Positions 1 to 6,887 of a stretch of 30,007 nucleotides of DNA are shown one piece after another; the first letter of the stretch is position 1; every line of letters begins with the position of its first letter. Source of the stretch: an uncultured Christensenella sp. GTDB lineage: Bacteria > Bacillota > Clostridia > Christensenellales > Borkfalkiaceae. The stretch spans positions 1-30,007 of the forward strand of contig CAJTRW010000012.1 in NCBI GenBank assembly GCA_910578765.1, written 5' to 3'. The translations under genes were made by a program, and so were the position numbers. The notes below the pieces were generated by a model. The model saw only the letters and a program-made list of their open reading frames with translations. It was not told where the DNA came from and did no database searches.

Positions 1-223
1 TATTGTCATTCTGTCCGAGGCTTACCGACGGTTTGCGCACCCTATTGTCATTCTGTCCGAGGCTTACCGACGGTTTGCGCACCCTATTGTCATTCTGTCC
101 GAGGCTTACCGACGGTTTGCGCACCCTATTGTCATTCTGTCCGAGGCTTACCGACGGTTTGCGCACCCTATTGTCATTCTGTCCGAGGCTTACCGACGGT
201 TTGCGCACCCTATTGTCATTCTG
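1..223. repeat. 42-bp tandem repeat, five full copies plus a partial
   Basis: Five apparently identical 42-base units start at 1, 43, 85, 127 and 169. A sixth begins at 211 and breaks off after its first 13 bases. Each unit starts TATTGTCATTCTG and contains AGGCTTACCGACGG. The start resembles the dispersed TGTCATTCTGAG...GAAGAATC repeats found at 225-313 and 2207-2307, so the array may have grown from one such copy. Because 42 is a multiple of 3, a repetitive reading frame stays open through it, but there is no convincing start signal and I do not treat it as a gene. The array may continue beyond the left edge. Confidence 0.95.
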
Positions 224-224
224 A

Positions 225-313
225 GCGTAAGCGAAAAATCTTTTCAAAATAACGCGCAAAGCTTAAGCGAAGAATCTTTTCAAAATAACGCGCAAAGCGT
301 AAGCGAAGAATCT
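225..313. repeat. 36-bp tandem repeat, two full copies plus a partial
   Basis: Units start at 225, 261 and 297 with the cores GCGTAAGCG, GCTTAAGCG and GCGTAAGCG. Each core is followed by AAGAATC or AAAAATC, and the two full copies also carry TTTTCAAAATAACGCGCAAA. The array joins the 42-bp array directly, through the shared segment TGTCATTCTGAG. Only a few substitutions separate the copies, so the duplication looks recent. The sequence type matches the dispersed repeats at 2207-2307. No coding potential is apparent. Confidence 0.9.
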
Positions 314-350
314 AATGTTTCCCACTTGAAATATGGCTATGCCCGACAAC

Positions 351-379
351 GAAAAGCCCCGCGGCGAAACGCCGCGGGG
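351..379 (-). terminator. Rho-independent terminator of the lipoprotein gene
   Basis: A perfect 10-bp stem, CCCCGCGGCG at 357-366 and CGCCGCGGGG at 370-379, encloses a three-base loop. Read on the minus strand, the stem is followed by CTTTTC. It lies about 50 bases past the stop codon of the gene at 430-1941 and fits as that gene's terminator. The U-tract is short. Confidence 0.8.
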
Positions 380-429
380 AAAAGTATTTAACTTTTGCGT
401 TATTGTAATTTGTTAAACTTTTATGGCAT

Positions 430-1941
430 TTACGCCTTGGGTACACAGGACATAGATCCTACTTTATGTTCATTTCCATCAAAAACCAAAGTATAAGTAC
501 CCGCTTCCAATGTTATCACAACTGTCTTGTTCGCATAAGCTGCTGCATGATATTCTCCCGCGGCTTGCGTATAAGTGTTAGGATCTTTTGTATATGTAGG
601 AGAACCTTCACCGTAAGGCACACCGTCCTTTTTAAGTTCGAATTTTCTACCTGCGCTTGAACTGTAATATACAAGAGTCAATTCACTGTTTTCGGTAACC
701 GTAACCGTAAGAGTCGTACCCTTAATTGACAAGCCACTTTCGGTCGTAGTTTTTTTCCACTTTGCAGCACCCGGAGTTGTAACTGTTAACCATGTTGTAC
801 CGAAATTTAAACCTGTTGTTAATGCAGCGCCGTTCGCATAATCGCCCGTTCCCGCTAATTTAGCAAAATTTACTTCGGTCACCGCAGCATTTTCATCTTT
901 ACCGCATACGCTACAAATACCGTCAACAAAATTATGATTATCTGTTTTATCGAGAATTGTCTCTGTCGGCGACAAAGCAGTCGTCAATTGCGCGTCGGAA
1001 TAATACATTCCGAAATCGGTAATCCAATGCTCTTTAATACCTGTATCTTTGCAATCCGCCACAGAACCCTCAACATGAGATTTAGAAGTTTCTTTAACGT
1101 CGCCACCGGTTACAAGACCAACAGCGAAAATATTCATACTGCTCCCCAAAGAACCGACATAATAAGTACCGGCATTTACAACAAACTTCGCAACGCCGAG
1201 AATCGTACCCGAACCATTACCGATTGCCTGAGCCGTAGTACCTTCCACTACTTTCTTTGTGTCGGTAGGAGCCGCGGTATCATACATACCAAGTATACGC
1301 TCTCCCGAACCGCTATGCGATGCATATACGTAAACCGTAGTCTTTTCAGTTACGGTTATCTTCAAACTTTCTTTTGTCTTAATAGAACCGGTCAAACCTA
1401 CATATTTTGTGAGAGACAGATCTTCACCGTGAAAACTGGATGTTTTTGCCGCTTCGTTGGAACCTATGTTAACTGCCGCAGTAGCAATAGTAACTCCTGA
1501 ATCCGTCCCGAGAGAACCGCCGACAGCTATACTTGTATCGGTGATATCTTCTACTTTAAAAACTTTATACGTTAATTCCGCAGGAGTGCCGGGATTTTCT
1601 TCTTCGCCGCCGATATTCCTTGTATAACCGCAAGTATTGCAACTTGTATCTTGCTCGTTATCGTATACGTGCGCGCCGTAACCTTCCGCGTCGGTCTTGC
1701 CCTGTTCGCCGTGACCGTCTGCAAGACATATACGCCAGTGATGAGTAGTATTGCTTCCCCAAGCGCCGGCTTCGTTACCGGTAGACCACTGATGCGTATG
1801 CGACCCTGAAGGGGGAGGGTTATTGCCTCCGTTATTATTATCGTCCTTTTTGTCACACGCGGCAAAAAGCGCACCCGTCGTTACGCATACGGTACCCACG
1901 CCGATTGCAAGCAATTTTTTCAAGATGCTGTTCTTAGTCAT
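430..1941 (-). CDS. Secreted lipoprotein with Cys/His module and beta-rich domains
   Basis: This 503-residue protein is predicted to be anchored outside the membrane by lipid. It starts with a basic, hydrophobic signal peptide ending in LFAAC (Cys29, lipobox), followed by an Asp/Asn/Gly/Pro-rich linker. Residues 48-108 form a His/Trp/Cys module (HTHQW, HHWRIC, then CNTCGYTR). A second, shorter HNFVDGICSVCG motif sits near residue 340. The rest looks like two beta-sandwich regions rich in Thr and Val, each with a GTYY- or GTYT-type strand near its end, as in carbohydrate-binding domains; that comparison is inference. The start is fixed by GGGAGGA at 1951-1957, nine bases upstream. The gene has its own promoter and terminator, so it is monocistronic. 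Its base composition is AT-richer than the housekeeping genes. No enzyme motif was seen, so polysaccharide or surface binding is only a guess. Confidence 0.85.
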   Translation of the reverse strand: MTKNSILKKLLAIGVGTVCVTTGALFAACDKKDDNNNGGNNPPPSGSHTHQWSTGNEAGAWGSNTTHHWRICLADGHGEQGKTDAEGYGAHVYDNEQDTSCNTCGYTRNIGGEEENPGTPAELTYKVFKVEDITDTSIAVGGSLGTDSGVTIATAAVNIGSNEAAKTSSFHGEDLSLTKYVGLTGSIKTKESLKITVTEKTTVYVYASHSGSGERILGMYDTAAPTDTKKVVEGTTAQAIGNGSGTILGVAKFVVNAGTYYVGSLGSSMNIFAVGLVTGGDVKETSKSHVEGSVADCKDTGIKEHWITDFGMYYSDAQLTTALSPTETILDKTDNHNFVDGICSVCGKDENAAVTEVNFAKLAGTGDYANGAALTTGLNFGTTWLTVTTPGAAKWKKTTTESGLSIKGTTLTVTVTENSELTLVYYSSSAGRKFELKKDGVPYGEGSPTYTKDPNTYTQAAGEYHAAAYANKTVVITLEAGTYTLVFDGNEHKVGSMSCVPKA

Positions 1942-2013
1942 TAATTATTATCCTCCCTAAGCGCAATAATCACGCCCAAAATTTTTGTAGCCGTGAAATA
2001 ATTCACACCTGTT

Positions 2014-2042
2014 ATTATAGTCTAATAATACTTTATTGTCAA
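2014..2042 (-). promoter_or_regulatory. Consensus sigma-A promoter of the lipoprotein gene
   Basis: On the minus strand TTGACA (2037-2042), a 17-base spacer and TATAAT (2014-2019) match the consensus exactly. The start codon at 1941 lies about 70 bases further on, giving a leader of roughly 65 bases. The strength suggests high constitutive expression of the lipoprotein. Confidence 0.88.
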
Positions 2043-2206
2043 GGGCTAATATGAAATTTTTTTACATTTTTCTTTATTATTTTACAGTTTCACATGGAAA
2101 AATTGTTATAGATTAGCAGTTACGGTAATATTTGATATAGATCTTTTGCGCAAAAAAATTGAGTAAAACTATTGCCTCCGTCAGTTGCTGCGTGCAATCT
2201 TTTCAA

Positions 2207-2307
2207 GATTCTTCGGCAAGCCTCAGAATGACAATGTGGCTGTGTCATCCTGAACGAAGTGAAGGATCCGGAAAAGGATAGATTCTTCGGCAAGTCTCGG
2301 AATGACA
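2207..2307. repeat. Three dispersed repeat copies, GATTCTTCGGCAAG...AATGACA type
   Basis: Copy one (2207-2233) and copy three (2281-2307) read GATTCTTCGGCAAG followed by a few bases and AATGACA. Copy two (2243-2269) lies in the opposite direction and begins TGTCATCCTGAACG. All are versions of the short elements seen at 211-313. Together the two clusters flank the lipoprotein gene. They are non-coding; alternating orientation allows the transcript to fold. The rest of 1942-2344 holds the lipoprotein promoter and AT-rich sequence with nothing else recognised. Confidence 0.8.
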
Positions 2308-2338
2308 GTAATAGCGGACAAAATGACAAAACCGACAT

Positions 2339-2367
2339 AAAAAAACTCCGGATTATTTTTCCGGAGT
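2339..2367 (-). terminator. Rho-independent terminator after the lysC operon
   Basis: ACTCCGGA (2345-2352) pairs with TCCGGAGT (2360-2367) around a seven-base loop. On the minus strand the stem runs into a stretch of seven Ts. The loop contains the TAA stop codon (2353-2355) of the small gene at 2353-2517, so the hairpin begins before translation ends. It closes the long minus-strand run that starts at mnmE. Confidence 0.85.
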
Positions 2368-2517
2368 CGTTGTAGATTTGTCGCGCGTTTTGCGAAAGGG
2401 TTTTTTAAAACGCAACTTTACTACTTTATTATTGAGTACGCGCAGACTGTAAACAAGTATTACGTCCGCAATTACAAGCACGCTAGTTACTACGCACAAA
2501 ACTATTACCGCTACCAT
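2353..2517 (-). CDS. Small single-pass membrane protein, 54 aa
   Basis: This is an unrecognised 54-residue protein. Residues 2-24 are strongly hydrophobic (MVAVIVLCVVTSVLVIADV and following), predicting one transmembrane helix. The C-terminal half is basic (RFKKPFRKTRDK), which by the positive-inside rule puts it in the cytoplasm. The ATG at 2517 lies three bases after the lysC stop codon and has no strong ribosome binding site of its own, suggesting translational coupling to lysC. The stop codon lies in the terminator loop. A random ORF with this layout (adjacent to lysC, hydrophobic then basic, ending exactly in the terminator) is unlikely, but no homologue is known to me. Confidence 0.6.
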   Translation of the reverse strand: MVAVIVLCVVTSVLVIADVILVYSLRVLNNKVVKLRFKKPFRKTRDKSTTTPEK

Positions 2518-2520
2518 TGT

Positions 2521-3849
2521 TTACACCCGTTTTTTAAAGAATTCGGCATAGATTGCTTTAATGCAACGCTCGTAATCTTCGTTACTTACGCCGACGACGA
2601 TATTCAGCTCGCTCGAGCCCTGGTCTATCATTTTAATATTTACGTCCGCCGCCGCTATGGCGTTGAAAAGCCTTGCGGAGGTTCCTACCGAGGACGACAT
2701 ACCGTGACCGACAGTCGCGATAAGCGCTATATCCTCTATAACCCTTATTACGTCGGGCTCCACCGCGCTTTTTATTCCGTTGATAATTCTTTCCAGCTTA
2801 TTGCCGGCAAGCGCGTCGCTTTCAATAACCAGCGACATTGTGTCTATGCCCGAAGGAATGTGCTCTATAGGCACGCCCTCGCCCTCAACAACGGTTAAAA
2901 CTTTACGTATAAAACCTATTTCGCTGTTCATAAGCGATTTTTCTATAAATATTACGGTAAAATTTTTTCTGCCGGCAATACCGGTAACGGTGTTGCCCGC
3001 AAGTATGTAACGCGACGTGGGCAATATCAGCGTACCTTCGTCGTCGGGACGGAACGTATTCCTTATATTTATAGGGATATTGGCTTTACGTACGGGAAAA
3101 ATCGACTCGCTGTGGAGTACGTTGGCGCCCATGTAGCTTAATTCGCGCAGTTCTTTATAGGAAAGAGACTTAATCCTTTCCGACCCTTCGACTATTCGCG
3201 GGTCGCACGCGAGGAAGCCCGATACGTCCGTCCAGTTTTCGTAAAGCGAGGCGTTTACCGCACGCGCAACAATCGCGCCCGAAATGTCGGAGCCGCCGCG
3301 GGAAAAGGTCTTTACGTTTCCATCCGCACCCCTGCCGTAAAAGCCGGGGAAAACCGCGTATTCCGCGCCCTTAACGGCTTCGCTTACCGCTTTATAGGAT
3401 TTGTCGCTGTCCAGCGAGCCGTCCTCTTTAAAAAAAATAACGTCATGCGCATCCACAAACCGCGCACCGAGCGTCTGCGCCATAATAAGCGCGGAAAGAT
3501 ATTCGCCGCGCGACGCGGTGAAATCTTCGCTTGCGTTTTCCTCAATTTCGCGACGCGTCCGCTCCAAAACAGACCCGATATCGAAATCCAGCCCCAACTG
3601 GGCGACTATATCGCGGAAACGGCGCGCAACCGGCGCGAAAGCTTCCACGCAGGAACCGTTAGTCAAAAGCTGTTTGTGACACTCGTATAAAAGATCGGTA
3701 ATCTTTACGTCGTCGGAGTATCTTTTACCCGGCGCGGAAACGACGATAAAGCGCCGCTCGGGGTCGCTTTTTATTATATTTTTTATCGCGGCGATGATAT
3801 TTCCGTCCGCCATGGACGTGCCGCCGAATTTGCAAACTTTAACTGACAT
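2521..3849 (-). CDS. lysC: Aspartate kinase
   Basis: Aspartokinase phosphorylates L-aspartate with ATP, the first step towards lysine, threonine, methionine and diaminopimelate. The 442 residues fit the single-function class. KFGGTS at residues 7-12 is the nucleotide-binding signature, and SRGEYLSA and SRGGSDISGA are conserved substrate and kinase segments. From about residue 300 two ACT-type regulatory regions follow (for example IEKSLMNSEIGFIRKVL and MIDQGSSELNIVV), so feedback inhibition by an end product is likely; which one cannot be told. The ATG at 3849 is chosen because KFGGTS normally begins within ten residues of the start, though no clear Shine-Dalgarno sequence precedes it. The gene lies 109 bases after the CdaR-like microprotein and three bases before a small membrane protein. 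Confidence 0.95.
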   Translation of the reverse strand: MSVKVCKFGGTSMADGNIIAAIKNIIKSDPERRFIVVSAPGKRYSDDVKITDLLYECHKQLLTNGSCVEAFAPVARRFRDIVAQLGLDFDIGSVLERTRREIEENASEDFTASRGEYLSALIMAQTLGARFVDAHDVIFFKEDGSLDSDKSYKAVSEAVKGAEYAVFPGFYGRGADGNVKTFSRGGSDISGAIVARAVNASLYENWTDVSGFLACDPRIVEGSERIKSLSYKELRELSYMGANVLHSESIFPVRKANIPINIRNTFRPDDEGTLILPTSRYILAGNTVTGIAGRKNFTVIFIEKSLMNSEIGFIRKVLTVVEGEGVPIEHIPSGIDTMSLVIESDALAGNKLERIINGIKSAVEPDVIRVIEDIALIATVGHGMSSSVGTSARLFNAIAAADVNIKMIDQGSSELNIVVGVSNEDYERCIKAIYAEFFKKRV

Positions 3850-3925
3850 TTTTATACACTGCTTGATTTTTTCGGACTAAAATAAACACAAAGCGCGCGT
3901 TTACCGCCTATTACAGAATATGCCG

Positions 3926-3954
3926 GAAACTTCCGACAGGTTTTCGGAAGTTTC
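3926..3954 (-). other. Perfect 11-bp hairpin without U-tract
   Basis: GAAACTTCCGA (3926-3936) pairs perfectly with TCGGAAGTTTC (3944-3954) around a seven-base loop. It begins four bases after the stop codon of the microprotein gene at 3959-4069 and about 75 bases before lysC. No run of Ts follows on either strand, so it is not a standard intrinsic terminator. It could protect or process the mRNA between cdaA and lysC, or be a protein-binding site. Confidence 0.6.
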
Positions 3955-3958
3955 AACA

Positions 3959-4069
3959 TTACTGAATATTGATAAGAAACACCGTAACGAGCGCCAGACC
4001 TACGGCAAGCAATTTTACGGGTATATTCGTCGTAAAAAATTTTTTCAAGAATTCGCCGAATTTTTTCAT
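3959..4069 (-). CDS. CdaR-like transmembrane microprotein, 36 aa
   Basis: This 36-residue protein has a basic start (MKKFGEFLKKFF), then NIPVKLLAVGLALVTVFLIN, one membrane helix, and stops right after it. The N-x-x-x-K-L-L-A-x-x-L-A-L pattern resembles the first transmembrane helix of CdaR (YbbR), the membrane regulator normally encoded directly after cdaA. Full CdaR carries several extracellular YbbR domains; here none follow, and only 109 bases separate this stop codon from lysC, so no room exists for a frameshifted remainder. The start overlaps the cdaA stop as ATGA, implying coupled translation at a fixed ratio. I infer that it binds CdaA in the membrane. It is too short for standard gene finders, and homology rests on position and pattern only. 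Confidence 0.65.
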   Translation of the reverse strand: MKKFGEFLKKFFTTNIPVKLLAVGLALVTVFLINIQ

Positions 4070-4887
4070 AACTTGTTCTCCGCGGTCAGATCAGACCAGT
4101 AATAGTCGCTTAAAGCTTCCTTAATATCCGTAGCGTCGGCGTATTTTTTCTTAACCGCGCCGTTTTTAACTATTGAAATTATACCCGTTTCCTCCGAAAC
4201 GACTATTGCGGTGACGCTTGCAACGGTCGTAACCCCGAGCGCCGCGCGGTGACGGCTGCCCATTTCCTTGGGCAGAAACTCGCTTTGAGCCAGCGGCAAG
4301 AAACAACCCGCGGCATAAAGCTTAGTGCCTTCTATTACCAAAGCCCCGTCATGCAATGGCGCTTTGGGATAGAAAACCGCTTCTATCATCTGCGAGGAAA
4401 TCTGCGCGTTTATTACCGTACCGCTCTCTATTATTCCCTCCGGCAGATTATCGTTTGAAAGAACTATCAACGCGCCGATATCGTTTTTGGACATATTCTG
4501 TACGGCGCGGACTATTTCGTCCATAACCAGCTCGATACCGGACGCCGTGACGCTTACAACCCTGCTTTTGACGCCCGAATCAAGCAACGACCGCTTTATT
4601 TCCGTATGGAACATGGTAAACACTATAATCGCTATCAACGCGACTACGACGAAGAAAATTTCCGGCTCGAGAACGGGCGTGAATACGAAAACTATGCCCG
4701 TAAACAAAATAAAAAAAACAATTATCGCCATAAATTTATCGGCTTTATTGTTTTTTATTACCTTGAATACCATATAGTACAAAACGGAAAACAAAACGAA
4801 CTGCAAAATATACGACAGTAAATTATCTGCAAATTCCGTTCCGAAATTGCGTTTTATGTTGCGACCCAAGGTTTCCCAGATATTCAT
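4066..4887 (-). CDS. cdaA: Diadenylate cyclase CdaA (c-di-AMP synthase)
   Basis: CdaA joins two ATP molecules into cyclic di-AMP, a messenger controlling potassium, osmotic balance and cell-wall state. The 273-residue length is normal. Three membrane helices occupy about residues 22-42, 52-70 and 75-93, followed by the cytoplasmic DAC domain with the two signature motifs HDGALVI (DGA at 180-182) and SRHRAALG (RHR at 212-214). Both catalytic motifs are intact, so activity is expected. GGAG upstream of the ATG at 4887 supports the start. The usual cdaA-cdaR-glmM order is changed: a 36-residue CdaR-like protein overlaps the 3' end, then lysC follows, and glmM is not in the window. Confidence 0.96.
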   Translation of the reverse strand: MNIWETLGRNIKRNFGTEFADNLLSYILQFVLFSVLYYMVFKVIKNNKADKFMAIIVFFILFTGIVFVFTPVLEPEIFFVVVALIAIIVFTMFHTEIKRSLLDSGVKSRVVSVTASGIELVMDEIVRAVQNMSKNDIGALIVLSNDNLPEGIIESGTVINAQISSQMIEAVFYPKAPLHDGALVIEGTKLYAAGCFLPLAQSEFLPKEMGSRHRAALGVTTVASVTAIVVSEETGIISIVKNGAVKKKYADATDIKEALSDYYWSDLTAENKL

Positions 4888-4963
4888 TTCAAAGCTCCGA
4901 AAAAGTATCTTCCGATACCAATTATATAACTAATTTTCAAAAAAATAAAGTAATTACCCGACC

Positions 4964-5950
4964 TTATTTTCGTGTTCCGTAAAAAAACAGATAATTATTT
5001 ACGTTCTGCAACGCGTTTTTCGGCGAAGTGCGTCCCGTTTTTATGTCCGACACGGCGGAATAGACGTACGCGACAAACTTTTTCAAATTTTCTTCCCCTA
5101 TGGCGCGCGCTTGTTCCCTGCCTTTTTTTACGCCGTACTCCTTCATTTTCAAAAGCTTGGCGACCTCAGCGTCGTTACCGCTCGCCGAAAGCATAGTAAG
5201 CGAATTTTTGAAATATGAAAACAACCCCGACAAAACCGCGGCCTCGTCGCCGCTTTTTTGAACCAACTCGCTTTGTACCGCGCAATACCTGACGTAATCG
5301 CGGCGGGCGACGGCGTTGGTCATTTCGTAAATTCTGTAATCGGCGTCCTTATATACAAGCGCCTCGACCTCCTCGCGCGTAAGCTCTCCGCTTATCTTGT
5401 AGTCGATAAGCTTTTCCACCTCCAGCGCGACGCGCGACATATTGCAAAGACAGTAACCGGCTATCATGGCGCAGACGTCTACCGAACACGTTATCCCCGC
5501 GCGTTTAAGCGTCAGATAAGCCCATTTTGCAACCGTTTCCTCATCGGCACGGTTACAGTCCACGTAAGTTACGGCGTGCTTGCGCTTTAAATCCACGCCT
5601 TTTTTCGTTTCGGCGTTGACGATAATCAAAATTGACGAAGCGGGAAAATTTTCGAATATCTTTTTTAAATGCGTTTCGTATTCTGTTTCGGTGGGATAAA
5701 AGCCTGAAACTTTTATTATTCTTTTTTCCGACATGAACGGGAAGCTTTCCAACGCGGAAGTAAGCGCGCTTATCTGCGCGCCTTTAAGCGACTCTCCGTC
5801 GAATGACGAAAAGTTGAGCTCGGGCATTTGCAGGAAGGCGGATTTAATCATTTCCTCGCCTTTCATGCGGAAATACGCGTCGTCGCCCTCCAAAAGGTAA
5901 ATACTTTTTGCTCCGTCCGATATGTCGTTTTTAAGTTCGGTAAATTTCAT
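4964..5950 (-). CDS. holA: DNA polymerase III delta subunit
   Basis: HolA opens the sliding clamp within the clamp-loader complex at the replication fork. The protein has 328 residues, the normal size. Near the N-terminus it carries YLLEGDDAYF followed by an alpha-helical AAA+-like region (ALESFPFMSEKRIIKVSGF), and the C-terminal collar domain ends with KTGRTSPKNALQNVNNYLFF. Delta lacks a working ATP site, so absence of a classical P-loop is expected. The start at 5950 has no clear ribosome binding site; it is chosen because MKFTELKNDI leads directly into the conserved YLLEGDD. It lies 33 bases after the LysR gene in a co-directional run. Confidence 0.9.
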   Translation of the reverse strand: MKFTELKNDISDGAKSIYLLEGDDAYFRMKGEEMIKSAFLQMPELNFSSFDGESLKGAQISALTSALESFPFMSEKRIIKVSGFYPTETEYETHLKKIFENFPASSILIIVNAETKKGVDLKRKHAVTYVDCNRADEETVAKWAYLTLKRAGITCSVDVCAMIAGYCLCNMSRVALEVEKLIDYKISGELTREEVEALVYKDADYRIYEMTNAVARRDYVRYCAVQSELVQKSGDEAAVLSGLFSYFKNSLTMLSASGNDAEVAKLLKMKEYGVKKGREQARAIGEENLKKFVAYVYSAVSDIKTGRTSPKNALQNVNNYLFFYGTRK

Positions 5951-5983
5951 TTAATAAAAGTTTAACACGTGTTTTGTAAAAAA

Positions 5984-6874
5984 TCAAGTCTCGCCGCCGA
6001 ACAGTTTTATAAACTGTTTTACAGCGTATGTGGCGGACGCGTTTTTCGGCAGCGCTATACCCACGCCGCGCACGGGAAGCGCAGGCGAAGTTTTTACCTC
6101 GAAAAGCTCTCCCGCCGTAAGCTGTTCTATACAGTACTCGCGGGGAACGCAGCCTATGCCCATACCTTTTACGGCAAGCTTTACCATAAAATCCCAGTTC
6201 GCAACTTCTATATCGGGCTGTAAATCTATGCCGAGGGTTTTTGTGAAAGAATTCAAGGTTTTGCGGGCGACGGTGTTTTCTTCTATCATCATGAGAGGAA
6301 ATTCTCTTAATCCGCCTAAAGGAAGCGTTTGCCCCTCTATCTCGGAAAACTTTTTCCCTGCGACGAATATATCGTTAAGATGCGCCACGGTATCAAGCAA
6401 TTTTATTCCGTCGTCCTCCGCTGGCAGATTTAAAAACGCTATATCGCATTTATCGTCCTTTAACTGAGCTATGGTTTCCGGCGACGTGGCGGAAATAAGT
6501 TCGAGTCTGACAGACGGATATTTTTCACTGAATTTGGCGATTTTATCCGCAAGCACGTGTGAAAAAATGCAGTCAGTCGCGCCTATTCTCAAAGTTCCGC
6601 ACGGAGTGTCTTTAAGTTCGGAAATGCTGTTTTCGGCTTCCTCTATCAGATACAGCGCGTCCTCAACCTTTTTATAAATAAGCTTGCCGCCCGCGGAAGT
6701 AAGCTCCATGCCCCTGTGCGTACGGTTAAACAGCGTTACGCCCAATAAGCCTTCCAACTGCTTTACGGACTGCGAAACGGCGGGTTGGGAAATATAAAGC
6801 TCCTGCGCGGCTTTTGTGAGCGAGCCGCACTTTGCGACGCAGTAAAACACTTTGTAAAGTTCGAGATTGTTCAT
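5984..6874 (-). CDS. LysR-family transcriptional regulator
   Basis: A 296-residue LysR-type regulator. Residues 1-60 form the winged helix-turn-helix (LELYKVFYCVAKCGSLTKAA, then ISQPAVSQSVKQLEGLLG, FNRTHRGMELTSAG). The rest is the two-lobed effector-binding domain with RIGATDCIFSHVL and IEVANWDFMVKLAVKGMGIG. The ligand and targets are unknown. LysR genes are usually divergent from their target, but this one sits between mnmE and holA in the same direction, so its target is not obvious. I choose the ATG at 6874 over the GTG at 6880: the purine-rich AGGAGAGG is too close to the GTG and well placed for the ATG. That binding site overlaps the mnmE stop codon, suggesting co-expression. Confidence 0.93.
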   Translation of the reverse strand: MNNLELYKVFYCVAKCGSLTKAAQELYISQPAVSQSVKQLEGLLGVTLFNRTHRGMELTSAGGKLIYKKVEDALYLIEEAENSISELKDTPCGTLRIGATDCIFSHVLADKIAKFSEKYPSVRLELISATSPETIAQLKDDKCDIAFLNLPAEDDGIKLLDTVAHLNDIFVAGKKFSEIEGQTLPLGGLREFPLMMIEENTVARKTLNSFTKTLGIDLQPDIEVANWDFMVKLAVKGMGIGCVPREYCIEQLTAGELFEVKTSPALPVRGVGIALPKNASATYAVKQFIKLFGGET

Positions 6875-6887
6875 ATGCACGCCTCTC

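Noticed and set aside
1..223. CRISPR array
   Set aside because: The 42-base units follow each other with no unique spacers, and no cas gene is present.
3..224. 73-codon open frame with 14-residue repeats
   Set aside because: It is simply the 42-bp tandem repeat read in one frame; no convincing ribosome binding site or promoter, and the frame ends where the repeat ends.
934..1500. 188-codon plus-strand frame
   Set aside because: It is antisense to the lipoprotein gene, with no start signal and an unlikely composition.
3850..3960. Lysine riboswitch or T-box leader before lysC
   Set aside because: The 109-base gap is too short and shows only a simple hairpin.
5964..5973. AACACGTGTT palindrome between the LysR gene and holA
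   Set aside because: A 10-bp palindrome is expected many times by chance in 30 kb, and nothing else supports an operator.
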